From CAUTUX01 sp963542015 (GTDB lineage Bacteria > Bacillota > Clostridia > Christensenellales > CAG-917), in NCBI GenBank assembly GCA_963542015.1, contig CAUTUX010000012.1, positions 1 through 35,478 on the forward strand: a stretch of 35,478 bases of DNA. The letters run 5' to 3'. A program made the translations under genes and the position numbers. The number at the start of each line of letters is the position of its first letter. Position 1 is the first letter of the stretch. Below are positions 1-6,645 of the stretch, in pieces. Under the pieces are notes generated by a model, which did no database searches, was not told the DNA's origin, and saw only the letters and a list, made by a program, of their open reading frames with translations.

Positions 1-29
1 ACTGAATTTTCTTTTTTAATCAAAAAGAT

Positions 30-227
30 TTATGGTGCTAAATCAAAAAGACGGGTTTTTTCCCCAAGAGATGACAAATCTCCTAATTCGATTAATGCAT
101 CAACTTTTTCTGGAGTGTTATAATATTTAGGTAGTAAGACACTATTGTAATCACCATCAAAATGACAATAAATCATCTTAATCGTTCCATCTTCTTCTTT
201 TTTACATATATAACTTCTTGTAGACAT
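30..227 (-). CDS. Small phage-type protein of the MSTRS family (hypothetical)
   Basis: This is a 65-aa protein of unknown function. It begins MSTRSYI and carries IYCHFDG, a YYNTPEKVDALIELGDLSS stretch and a short acidic tail. From memory, this arrangement (MSTRS, then IYCHWDG, then YNTxEKVxxLxxLGDLSS) is common in small proteins of tailed phages and integrated elements. No enzymatic role is known to me. The reading frame is open further upstream to 338, but the start was placed at 227 because an AGGAGGA site lies just upstream (complement of 235-242) and because family members begin at this MSTRS. It is the last of four co-directional minus-strand genes visible here. The family match is by eye only. 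Confidence 0.75.
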   Translation of the reverse strand: MSTRSYICKKEEDGTIKMIYCHFDGDYNSVLLPKYYNTPEKVDALIELGDLSSLGEKTRLFDLAP

Positions 228-243
228 TTCTATATTCCTCCTA

Positions 244-552
244 TTAATTAGTAATCTTGTAAAAAAAGCGACAGGCTTCTTTGTTTTCACCAAAAGTTTT
301 ATAAAACTCATCCTCGGCTTTGTAGTATAAATCAGCAAACAAGTCGCCTAGTGTATATTCATCAATTTCGTGCATTTGCCAACTGAGATGATTTAATGCC
401 ATAACTAATTCGGTGAATATTTTATAATCCTTGTCTATCATCTTGACAGCGTAAAGAGCACGATTATATGTGTCTTTGATCGCTTTAACCCCGAACGGTA
501 TTGCGATTTCAAAATCCCAGAAAAATGTTGTTTCAACTCTTTCAAAATCCAT
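244..552 (-). CDS. Hypothetical 102-aa protein of the phage-like module
   Basis: I do not recognise this 102-aa protein. It is soluble, acidic and rich in aromatic residues, with a TTFFWDF stretch near the start and a helical, acidic middle (HEIDEYTLGDLFADLYYKAED). It has no signal peptide, membrane segment or metal motif. The start at 552 is chosen over the longer open frame to 612 because an AAGGAGG site (complement of 561-567) sits eight bases upstream. Its first 11 bases overlap the end of the 79-aa gene upstream, which suggests translational coupling. Context (a replisome-organiser-like gene and an MSTRS-type gene) points to a phage or integrative element accessory gene. Confidence 0.7.
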   Translation of the reverse strand: MDFERVETTFFWDFEIAIPFGVKAIKDTYNRALYAVKMIDKDYKIFTELVMALNHLSWQMHEIDEYTLGDLFADLYYKAEDEFYKTFGENKEACRFFYKITN

Positions 553-781
553 TAATTTTTCCTCCTTCATACAATTCTTCAAATCCTTCCTGGATACAGT
601 CATTGAACTCATCGTTCAAAATTCCAGAGTGTTCTCTTTCAATGTAATTTTGAAACACGAGTTCAAGTAGCTTCTCATCATCAATTTCTTTATCAATTGC
701 AATTAGTGCTTTTAAAAATTCTTTATAATTTTTGTTTTGAAGCTCCAACACAATATCTTTCATTGTTTTCCAATTAAACAT
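542..781 (-). CDS. Hypothetical 79-aa protein of the phage-like module
   Basis: This is a 79-aa protein that I do not recognise. It begins MFNWKTMKDIVLEL and appears mostly alpha-helical and acidic. There are no cysteines arranged for metal binding and no membrane segment. The start at 781 is supported by an AAGGAGG site (complement of 786-792) with a short spacer; the open frame runs to 805 but would place the start upstream of that ribosome site. It ends 11 bases inside the next gene and follows the replication-type gene by 13 bases, so all four minus-strand genes look like one transcript. No function is assigned. Confidence 0.65.
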   Translation of the reverse strand: MFNWKTMKDIVLELQNKNYKEFLKALIAIDKEIDDEKLLELVFQNYIEREHSGILNDEFNDCIQEGFEELYEGGKINGF

Positions 782-794
782 TTTTCCTCCTTTC

Positions 795-1664
795 TTAACT
801 GGCATTTTTTAATAATCTGTCATAAGCCGCTTTATTACCTGATGTTGTAAAATCATATGACTTACCTTTTTTAATTTTTTGGGATTCAATATCAGATTTA
901 AATTGTTTATTATCACAACAACGCAGATAATAGTTTTTCCAATTTTTTATTTGTTTTCCGTTAAAAGTCCAGTTTGTAGAGAACATTTTTGCCCAAAATT
1001 CTTTCATAGGAATGTAAATTCCTTCCGGATTTTCCTGTTGTAATTTATCAATAAATTCTTTTACTTCAGAATAACTGGGATTATTGTTTTTTTCTTTTTT
1101 AAGATCATCGTCGTCCTTGCTGTTACGAGGTTCTAGCTTTATATTATTAATATATATAGACGACGATTTATTATATTTATTCTCTTTTATTTTATTCTCT
1201 TTATAATTTGATTGGTCGGATATCCGACTAATCGATTGGTCGCATTCCGTATTTTCTTCAGTTTTTTTGCTTTGTATTAGTGCTTCAGATTTCTTTAATT
1301 CATGTCGGCTTTTTGAAATTTTTTCTAGTTCTAGTATTTTATCGTAGTTAATTGTGTAATAATTTGTGTGATTCAAAATGTTGTTATGAAACTGTTTTTT
1401 TTCTAAATAGCCATACTTAATAAGCTCATTTATTAATGTCTTTATCTTAGTTTTGCCCCAGAATGGGAAATCTCTTTCTTGCAATTCTTCAATAGTTGAT
1501 GATGTCCAGTATCTGTTCTCAAAATAGTTTTTTCCAGACTCTTCATTGATTCTGATCCAATATTGAAATTGTTGGAGAACTAGTGATAAATCTACCCCTA
1601 GTTCCATAGCGAGTTCTCGAGAAACTATGAGAGGTTGAGAGCCCAACAAAAGAGTTGTGTGCAA
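795..1664 (-). CDS. Phage/element replication protein, winged-helix replisome-organiser type
   Basis: This 289-aa protein probably recruits the replication machinery of a phage or integrative element. The N-terminal ~115 residues have the look of clostridial phage replication proteins: LSLVLQQFQYWI, then a YWTSSTIEELQE stretch, FPFWGKTKIKTLINEL and a YGYLEKK wing ending in YYTINY. The middle (about 115-200) is a low-complexity lysine, asparagine and serine linker. The C-terminal ~85 residues (PSYSEVKEFIDKL, then FWAKMFSTNWTFNGKQIKNW) form a second small domain seen in this kind of protein. The start is TTG at 1664: a GGAGG site is encoded just upstream (complement of 1673-1677) and would be swallowed by the longer 294-codon frame. 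No helicase or nuclease motif is present. The family call is from pattern memory. Confidence 0.7.
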   Translation of the reverse strand: MHTTLLLGSQPLIVSRELAMELGVDLSLVLQQFQYWIRINEESGKNYFENRYWTSSTIEELQERDFPFWGKTKIKTLINELIKYGYLEKKQFHNNILNHTNYYTINYDKILELEKISKSRHELKKSEALIQSKKTEENTECDQSISRISDQSNYKENKIKENKYNKSSSIYINNIKLEPRNSKDDDDLKKEKNNNPSYSEVKEFIDKLQQENPEGIYIPMKEFWAKMFSTNWTFNGKQIKNWKNYYLRCCDNKQFKSDIESQKIKKGKSYDFTTSGNKAAYDRLLKNAS

Positions 1665-1687
1665 AATATCTACCTCCAAAAATTTCT

Positions 1688-1738
1688 AGCTGAAGATAAG
1701 TGATATTGAGGGGAAAAGAATATCACCTATCTTTAGCT
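1688..1738. repeat. Long imperfect hairpin upstream of the replication gene
   Basis: Two 20-base arms face each other: AGCTGAAGATAAGTGATATT at 1688-1707 and AATATCACCTATCTTTAGCT at 1719-1738, with an 11-base loop. Eighteen of 20 positions pair by Watson-Crick rules; one of the others is a wobble and one a mismatch. On the minus strand it lies 11 bases before the GGAGG site of the replication gene, so it would sit in that leader. On the plus strand it is followed by TTTTTA. It may be an operator, a leader structure, a terminator protecting holA, or part of an element boundary. Confidence 0.7.
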
Positions 1739-1787
1739 TTTTACATCCATGGGGGAAATTTACATGCCGTCCTAATATAGAATCTTT

Positions 1788-1816
1788 AAGACAATAAAAA
1801 GTAAATAATATATAAT
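1788..1816 (+). promoter_or_regulatory. Promoter of the holA operon, leaderless arrangement
   Basis: A -35-like AAGACA at 1788-1793 and a consensus TATAAT at 1811-1816 are separated by 17 bases. The holA ATG begins only seven bases after the -10, so the expected transcript starts at or next to the A of the ATG. There is no Shine-Dalgarno-like sequence in the A-rich bases before the start. Confidence 0.6.
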
Positions 1817-1823
1817 AAAACAA

Positions 1824-2795
1824 ATGAATTTTGACGATTTTAGAGAGTTGATGTTGAAGGTAAAAAATGGGGACAAATGTCCGCCATTAATTTTAATATT
1901 CACGAGTGAGCCATATATCAGTTCTTTATCAAAAAGAATAATTAAGAATGTAATTGATCCGAAACAGATTGAAATGGATTATATGTCAATGTATGGTAGA
2001 GAAAGCCTTTCAGAGTTGATTGAGTATGCAAAAATGCCTTCATTTTTCGGAACTCATAAATATCTAGTATGCACTATGGACGATAAGGCAGATGGTTACA
2101 CAGAAGTGCTTTTAAATAAATATGCTAATGAAAATGTAGACGATGCATCATTGATAATTATTACTGCACCAGAAAACAGTGTAGTGCTGGGGAAAGTTAA
2201 AAATGCGATAAATATTAAAGTGATACTTGATGACGATATACTTAATAGGGAGGTAAACACCATTATTGAAAAGTATGGAATTACCGATATAGATTACAAA
2301 GCAAAAAATTTGCTTATTGAAAAATGTGCCAAGTCGTTATCTTTAATAAATACCGAAATACAAAAGATTGCAGCATTCAAGGATAGTAGAATAACAGAAG
2401 AACTTGTATCTAAGCTTGTGCCTAGCAATATAGAATATAAAATATATGAACTCACACAGGCACTTGTGAGAAAGAATTATCAAAAGACATTTGAAATTTT
2501 GCGTGAATTAATTAATAGCGGGTCTAAACCGATGGATTTACTTGGAACAATTCACAGATACTATAGACAGATGTTGCACGCATCAATTAACAAAAATATG
2601 GACAATGAGGAGCTTGCCACATTGTTTGGAGTTAGTCCTGGTGCAGTTTTTTATATAAAGAAATCGGCAGAAGGATATGGACAAAAACAGTTAAAGGATA
2701 TTGTAGATTATATGTATGATTTGCAGTACAAGGTTGTGAGTGGGCAACGCAATGCTGAATTAATTTTAGATTCAGCAATATCAAAATTAATATAG
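1824..2795 (+). CDS. holA: DNA polymerase III, delta subunit
   Basis: This 323-aa protein is the delta subunit of the clamp loader, which opens the beta sliding clamp so that it can be placed on primed DNA. The length is close to the usual 320-350 aa. Visible family features are the N-terminal PPLILIFTSEPYISSLSKRI stretch, where a degenerate ATPase fold begins without a real Walker A, the MPSFFGTHKYLVC segment, and the C-terminal helical collar (YELTQALVRKNYQKTFEIL, then HRYYRQML). It opens an operon with cdaA, which starts ten bases downstream. The ATG has no ribosome site, and a promoter lies immediately upstream, so a leaderless mRNA is likely. Identification rests on these family motifs. 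Confidence 0.93.
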   Translation: MNFDDFRELMLKVKNGDKCPPLILIFTSEPYISSLSKRIIKNVIDPKQIEMDYMSMYGRESLSELIEYAKMPSFFGTHKYLVCTMDDKADGYTEVLLNKYANENVDDASLIIITAPENSVVLGKVKNAINIKVILDDDILNREVNTIIEKYGITDIDYKAKNLLIEKCAKSLSLINTEIQKIAAFKDSRITEELVSKLVPSNIEYKIYELTQALVRKNYQKTFEILRELINSGSKPMDLLGTIHRYYRQMLHASINKNMDNEELATLFGVSPGAVFYIKKSAEGYGQKQLKDIVDYMYDLQYKVVSGQRNAELILDSAISKLI

Positions 2796-2804
2796 GGGTG
2801 TTAA

Positions 2805-3656
2805 ATGGGAAATTTCAGTGCATTTTTTAAGAGTATAGATTATTTTTTCATAATAGATATACTTGTCTTCCTTTTTGCATTTACGGTAATGGTTATTTTC
2901 TTTGTTCTTAAAAGAAATATTAAAATACCACTTTTCCTAACAGCTTTGTTTACGATAGAACTTGCCTTGCATATAGGAGCAGGATTTAGAGATAGCGATA
3001 AACATAAAACTTTGCTTATTGCGAAATATGTAATGCATTATTTCAACATTTTCGTTCTGATTGGCTTCTGTGTCACATATCAAAGTGATTTAAAAGACCT
3101 TACACAAAGAATCTTTGCTAATAAAAAACATAAGGGGAAAAGTAAATTCTCGACAGATGAACTTTTTGATGCAACTGAAAATATCCTTACAGCTTGTCAG
3201 AACATGGCAAAGCAAGATATTGGGGCAATTATAATCATAGAAAATGAAGGAGATGAACTTAATAAGTCTATTATAGAAAGTGGTGTATATCTTGATGCTA
3301 AAATTTCATCAGGGTTATTGGAAAGTATATTCAACACAAAGGCACCTCTTCATGATGGTGCGGTGGTTGTAAAGGGTGATCGAGTTGTTGCAGCAGGGTG
3401 TTTCCTTTCATTAACAGAAAAGGAAAATCTTAGTAAGGAGCTTGGGACTAGACACAGAGCAGCTATTGGGGTTACAGAACAAACAGATGTTCTTGCAATT
3501 GTTGTGAGTGAAGAAACAGGAATTATTTCAGTTGTAAGAAATGGGAATATAAGAAGATACATAACAATGGAAGTGCTCAAGGGAGAAATAGAAAAATCAT
3601 ATGGTATAGTTCAGGCAGATACAACAGTTGAAAATTTAAGGAACTATATACAATGA
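2805..3656 (+). CDS. cdaA: Diadenylate cyclase, CdaA (DacA) type
   Basis: This 283-aa membrane enzyme condenses two ATP into the second messenger c-di-AMP. Three hydrophobic segments fill residues ~12-95. A DisA_N (DAC) domain follows from ~115 to the end, with the catalytic HDGA at 183-186 and GTRHR at 214-218, both intact. This topology is that of CdaA rather than DisA or CdaS. A ribosome site (AGGGGTG) overlaps the holA stop. The gene's own TGA overlaps the ATG of the DUF1015 gene, so the two are coupled. In most Firmicutes cdaA is followed by cdaR/ybbR and glmM; here it sits between holA and amino-acid genes, and no cdaR is in the window. c-di-AMP controls potassium and osmolyte transport in related bacteria. 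Confidence 0.95.
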   Translation: MGNFSAFFKSIDYFFIIDILVFLFAFTVMVIFFVLKRNIKIPLFLTALFTIELALHIGAGFRDSDKHKTLLIAKYVMHYFNIFVLIGFCVTYQSDLKDLTQRIFANKKHKGKSKFSTDELFDATENILTACQNMAKQDIGAIIIIENEGDELNKSIIESGVYLDAKISSGLLESIFNTKAPLHDGAVVVKGDRVVAAGCFLSLTEKENLSKELGTRHRAAIGVTEQTDVLAIVVSEETGIISVVRNGNIRRYITMEVLKGEIEKSYGIVQADTTVENLRNYIQ

Positions 3657-4888
3657 TATTGAATTGCTCAGAGATTCTCATACCTAATAAAAATGTCGAC
3701 TATACAAAGTGGGCAGTTGTTTCGTGTGATCAATTTGCGTCAAATATCGATTATTGGAAGTCTTTAAAAAAAGAAATAGGAGATGCTCCAAGTAGTCTTA
3801 AGCTTATTATTCCTGAAGTATATTTAAAAATGAATTGTGAAGAGACAAATGTTTTAAATATACATAATAGAATGGAAACATATCTCAAGTCTGATATTTT
3901 TAGAACATTAAAAGATACAGCAGTACTGGTTGAACGAGAGATGCGAACAGGGATTAAGAGATATGGTATTGTGTGTGCAATAGATTTGGAAGAGTATTCA
4001 TATAAGAGAATAGACAAAAAACAAATAAGATCAACAGAAGCAATAGTAGAAGAAAGAATAGCTCCAAGAGTTGCGGTAAGGATGCAAGCACCAATTGAAT
4101 TGCCTCACATAATAATATTGGCAGATGATGCAGAAGGTGTATTTATAGACGCAATCGCAAAAGACATAAACAAGCTAGAGAAATTATATGACTTTGAAGC
4201 AAATAAAGGCGGAAGAAGAATTAGAGGATTTGCCGTGCCAGAGAAATTGCTTGCAGAAAAATATAGCAAATATGAAGAGCATATGGGCATAATTTACCCA
4301 AATGAGAATATAAGATTTTTAGTTGGAGATGGGAATCACTCTCTCGTTACAGCAAAGAGATGTTGGGATGAAATCAAGAAGACATTAAAAGAAAGTGATT
4401 TAAAAACGCATCCAGCAAGATATGCCTTATGTGAAATTGAGAATATACACTCGGCAGCTAATAAATTTGAACCTATATACAGAAAGGTATTTAATATTGA
4501 ACATACCGAATTTATTAATTTATTAACAAAACAATTGGCAAGACAAGAGAACGATAAAACACAAAATGAGCTAAAAATTGTCATAGGGGATACTACTTAT
4601 ACAATAGATACATATTTATCATCTATTGAAATTATTGGTGAAACAGATAAAGCAATAGAGAAATATATGCAGTCACATGCAGAATGCAGTGTGGAATATG
4701 TGCATGGAGAAGATGAATTATTGTACGGATTGGATAATATGACGGCAGCAATTTATATGCCAGAACTTGATAAAAATGAATTATTTTCATATTGCATTGA
4801 AAAAGGGAATTTACCCAAAAAGTCATTTTCAATCGGTAATGGAGAAGAAAAGAGATATTATATTGAAGCAAAGAGGATAACAAAATGA
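3653..4888 (+). CDS. DUF1015 family protein (possible free-serine kinase)
   Basis: This is a 411-aa cytosolic protein of the DUF1015 family. Visible hallmarks are an early WAVVSCDQ stretch (residues 20-27), GVFIDAI in the middle, the conserved VGDGNHSLVTAK segment (GDGNH at 225-229), and a tail with HGEDELLYGL. Members are common in Clostridia next to amino-acid genes. I recall that this family has been related to SerK-like kinases that phosphorylate free serine, but I cannot confirm that from the sequence. ATGA overlaps link it to cdaA before and lysC after, so the three proteins are made from one coupled message. A role in serine, threonine or cysteine supply would suit its place beside aspartate kinase; this is inference. 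Confidence 0.85.
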   Translation: MILNCSEILIPNKNVDYTKWAVVSCDQFASNIDYWKSLKKEIGDAPSSLKLIIPEVYLKMNCEETNVLNIHNRMETYLKSDIFRTLKDTAVLVEREMRTGIKRYGIVCAIDLEEYSYKRIDKKQIRSTEAIVEERIAPRVAVRMQAPIELPHIIILADDAEGVFIDAIAKDINKLEKLYDFEANKGGRRIRGFAVPEKLLAEKYSKYEEHMGIIYPNENIRFLVGDGNHSLVTAKRCWDEIKKTLKESDLKTHPARYALCEIENIHSAANKFEPIYRKVFNIEHTEFINLLTKQLARQENDKTQNELKIVIGDTTYTIDTYLSSIEIIGETDKAIEKYMQSHAECSVEYVHGEDELLYGLDNMTAAIYMPELDKNELFSYCIEKGNLPKKSFSIGNGEEKRYYIEAKRITK

Positions 4889-6192
4889 AAGTTTGTAAAT
4901 TTGGTGGAACATCAATGGCAAATGCCAATACTATTAGCAAGGTAGTTGAAATTATTAATGCAGATAAAGAAAGAAGATACATAATAGTATCTGCTCCAGG
5001 GAAAAGAGACAAAAACGATACAAAAATAACAGATCTGTTATATCAATGTTTTGATGAACTTGAGAGCAAAGGAAACTGCGATAAAGCATTTGCAATAGTT
5101 GAGGAGAGATTTAAATCAATCATTCAGGGGCTCGACATAGAACTTGATATTTCTAAAGTATTAAAAGATATAAAGAAAGAGTTTGAGAAAAACAGATCTA
5201 AAGACTACATAGCATCAAGAGGCGAATATGTAAGTGCAATGATCCTAGCAAAAAAATTAAATTATGACTTTATCGATGCTGCCGAGATGATTAAATTCAA
5301 CGAGGACAAAGAATTACAATTGGAATATTCTTTTGATCTTATAGCTCAAAGGTTGAAGAAAAGTCGTAAGGCAGTTATTCCAGGGTTTTATGGTTCATTG
5401 CCATCTGGTGAGGTAAAGACATTTTCAAGAGGAGGCTCGGATATAACTGGAGCCATTATAGCAAGAGCAGTATCATCAGAGTTATATGAAAATTGGACCG
5501 ATGTAGATGGCTTCCTTACAGCAGATCCAAGAATAGTTGATGACCCAAAATTAATTTCATACTTAAGTTATAAGGAACTTAGAGAGTTGGCATATATGGG
5601 GGCAGAGGTTCTTCATCCAGAATCAATATTTCCAGTTCGCAGTGTTGGGATACCAATAAACATTAAAAATACTTTCAATCCTGGACACAGCGGTACAATG
5701 ATTGTGGCTGCAAAAAATTTACCAAAACAACAAAATGTAATAACGGGCATTTCAGGGAGAAAAGGTTTTACAATAATTAACATTGAAAAAGATATGATGA
5801 ATGCCGAGATAGGTTTTGCCAGAAGAGTACTATCTGTTTTAGAAGAGGAGCATATTTCTTTTGAACACATGCCATCAGGAATAGATACATTATCAGTGGT
5901 TATTAGAGACGAACATATCAATGGGAAGATGCAAAAAGTAATCTCAAAAATAAATGGCATAACAAATGCCGATAACATAGATATTCATAGTGGACTTTCA
6001 TTAATTGCAACAGTTGGACATAATATGGCATCGAGACAGGGAACAGCAGCAAAAGTATTTGAGGCATTAGCAAATAAAAATATAAATGTAAGAATGATAG
6101 ATCAAGGCTCAAGTGAGTTGAATATTATAGTTGGGGTAGATACTTTCGACTACGAAAAAGCTATTTGTGCAATTTATGATGCATTTAATTAG
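4885..6192 (+). CDS. lysC: Aspartate kinase
   Basis: This 435-aa enzyme phosphorylates aspartate, the first step towards lysine, threonine and methionine and, in Clostridia, diaminopimelate for the cell wall. The kinase domain shows KFGGTSM at 5-11, an SRGGSD motif at 181-186 and the WTDVDGFLTADPR segment. After residue ~290 two ACT domains follow (ISGRKGFTIINI, then IDIHSGLSLIATVG), so feedback inhibition by an end product is likely. The C-terminal SELNIIVGVD is typical. Its ATG overlaps the stop of the DUF1015 gene by four bases. The symbol is given for the general enzyme; the sequence does not show which isoenzyme (lysine-, threonine- or DAP-sensitive) this is. Confidence 0.93.
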   Translation: MKVCKFGGTSMANANTISKVVEIINADKERRYIIVSAPGKRDKNDTKITDLLYQCFDELESKGNCDKAFAIVEERFKSIIQGLDIELDISKVLKDIKKEFEKNRSKDYIASRGEYVSAMILAKKLNYDFIDAAEMIKFNEDKELQLEYSFDLIAQRLKKSRKAVIPGFYGSLPSGEVKTFSRGGSDITGAIIARAVSSELYENWTDVDGFLTADPRIVDDPKLISYLSYKELRELAYMGAEVLHPESIFPVRSVGIPINIKNTFNPGHSGTMIVAAKNLPKQQNVITGISGRKGFTIINIEKDMMNAEIGFARRVLSVLEEEHISFEHMPSGIDTLSVVIRDEHINGKMQKVISKINGITNADNIDIHSGLSLIATVGHNMASRQGTAAKVFEALANKNINVRMIDQGSSELNIIVGVDTFDYEKAICAIYDAFN

Positions 6193-6420
6193 TATAGGTA
6201 AGCAATATATCATATAGGACATATTTAAAATAAAGCCAAAACAAGGTCACAGTTTATTAGTCACAAAGTGATTCAATTACAGAATTTGGTTTCAACTTTT
6301 TTAGGTGGGGCTACTTCATGGTTGTATAAATATTTGTGTGCAAAAGTGAAAAATAGATAAGTAAAAAAAGAGCCAAAACTAAAACAAAAAAGTGCTAAAA
6401 AAATATAGGAGGCTTAAGCA
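6193..6420. other. Non-coding stretch after lysC, including one copy of a dispersed repeat
   Basis: These 228 bases contain no open frame that I trust. A weak stem (AGTCAC, AAA, GTGATT) lies near 6259-6273 without a T-run. The part at 6324-6374 is one copy of the dispersed repeat described separately. It is followed by A-rich sequence and then by an AGGAGG site for a small open frame. Confidence 0.5.
6324..6374 (+). repeat. Dispersed repeat, copy 1 (see also 35430-35478)
   Basis: The segment running from GTATAAATATTTGTGTG through AAAAAAAGAGCC aligns over its whole length with the last 49 bases of the window, with two short gaps and a handful of substitutions. Shared blocks are TTGTGTG, AAAAGT, and a terminal AAAAAAAGAGCC. 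Both copies lie just after the last gene of a housekeeping operon and in the same orientation. The second copy is cut off by the window end, so the true length of the repeat is unknown. Confidence 0.7.
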
Positions 6421-6513
6421 ATGGCTCAAACAAAAAACACATTTGATAGACAAAGTAAAAAAACAATCAGAAAATTAACAAAAACAGTAATAAAAACATA
6501 CAAAAAACAGTAA
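6421..6513 (+). CDS. Possible 30-codon peptide gene running into tandem repeats
   Basis: A 30-codon open frame begins MAQTKNTFDRQS and ends in a lysine-rich tail (VIKTYKKQ). It has an excellent ribosome site (TAGGAGG, about seven bases before the ATG), which is stronger than that of many real genes here. Its last ten codons are the first unit of the 23-bp tandem repeat array that follows. Because 23 is not a multiple of three, each added unit shifts the frame and a stop is met at once. It could be a leader peptide for the downstream ATPase gene, or the surviving 5' end of a longer gene destroyed by repeat expansion. I do not recognise the peptide. Confidence 0.4.
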   Translation: MAQTKNTFDRQSKKTIRKLTKTVIKTYKKQ

Positions 6514-6621
6514 TAAAAATATACAAAAAATAGGAATAAAAACATACAAAAAACAGTAATAAAAATATACAAAAAATAGGAATAAAAACATACAAAAAAT
6601 GGGAATATATATCGACAAAAG
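6484..6621 (+). repeat. 23-bp tandem repeat array (six units)
   Basis: Six consecutive 23-base units start at 6484, 6507, 6530, 6553, 6576 and 6599. Two unit types alternate: ACAGTAATAAAAAYATACAA and ATAGGAATAAAAACATACAA, each followed by AAA. The last unit is degenerate and runs into the promoter of the ATPase gene. The array contains no unique spacers, so it is not a CRISPR. It is AT-rich with only scattered G and C. Confidence 0.9.
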
Positions 6622-6639
6622 TAGGAATAATGTTAAGAT
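6612..6639 (+). promoter_or_regulatory. Candidate promoter of the broken ATPase gene
   Basis: TCGACA at 6612-6617 and TAAGAT at 6634-6639 are spaced by 16 bases. The first ATG of the ATPase frame follows six bases after the -10, again predicting a transcript without a usable leader. The -35 box falls inside the last degenerate 23-bp repeat unit, so changes in the array would move promoter surroundings. Confidence 0.45.
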
Positions 6640-6645
6640 TAGACA

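Noticed and set aside
6484..6621. A CRISPR array
   Set aside because: Repeats are directly abutting with no unique spacers, they are 23 bp and AT-rich, and no cas genes are near.
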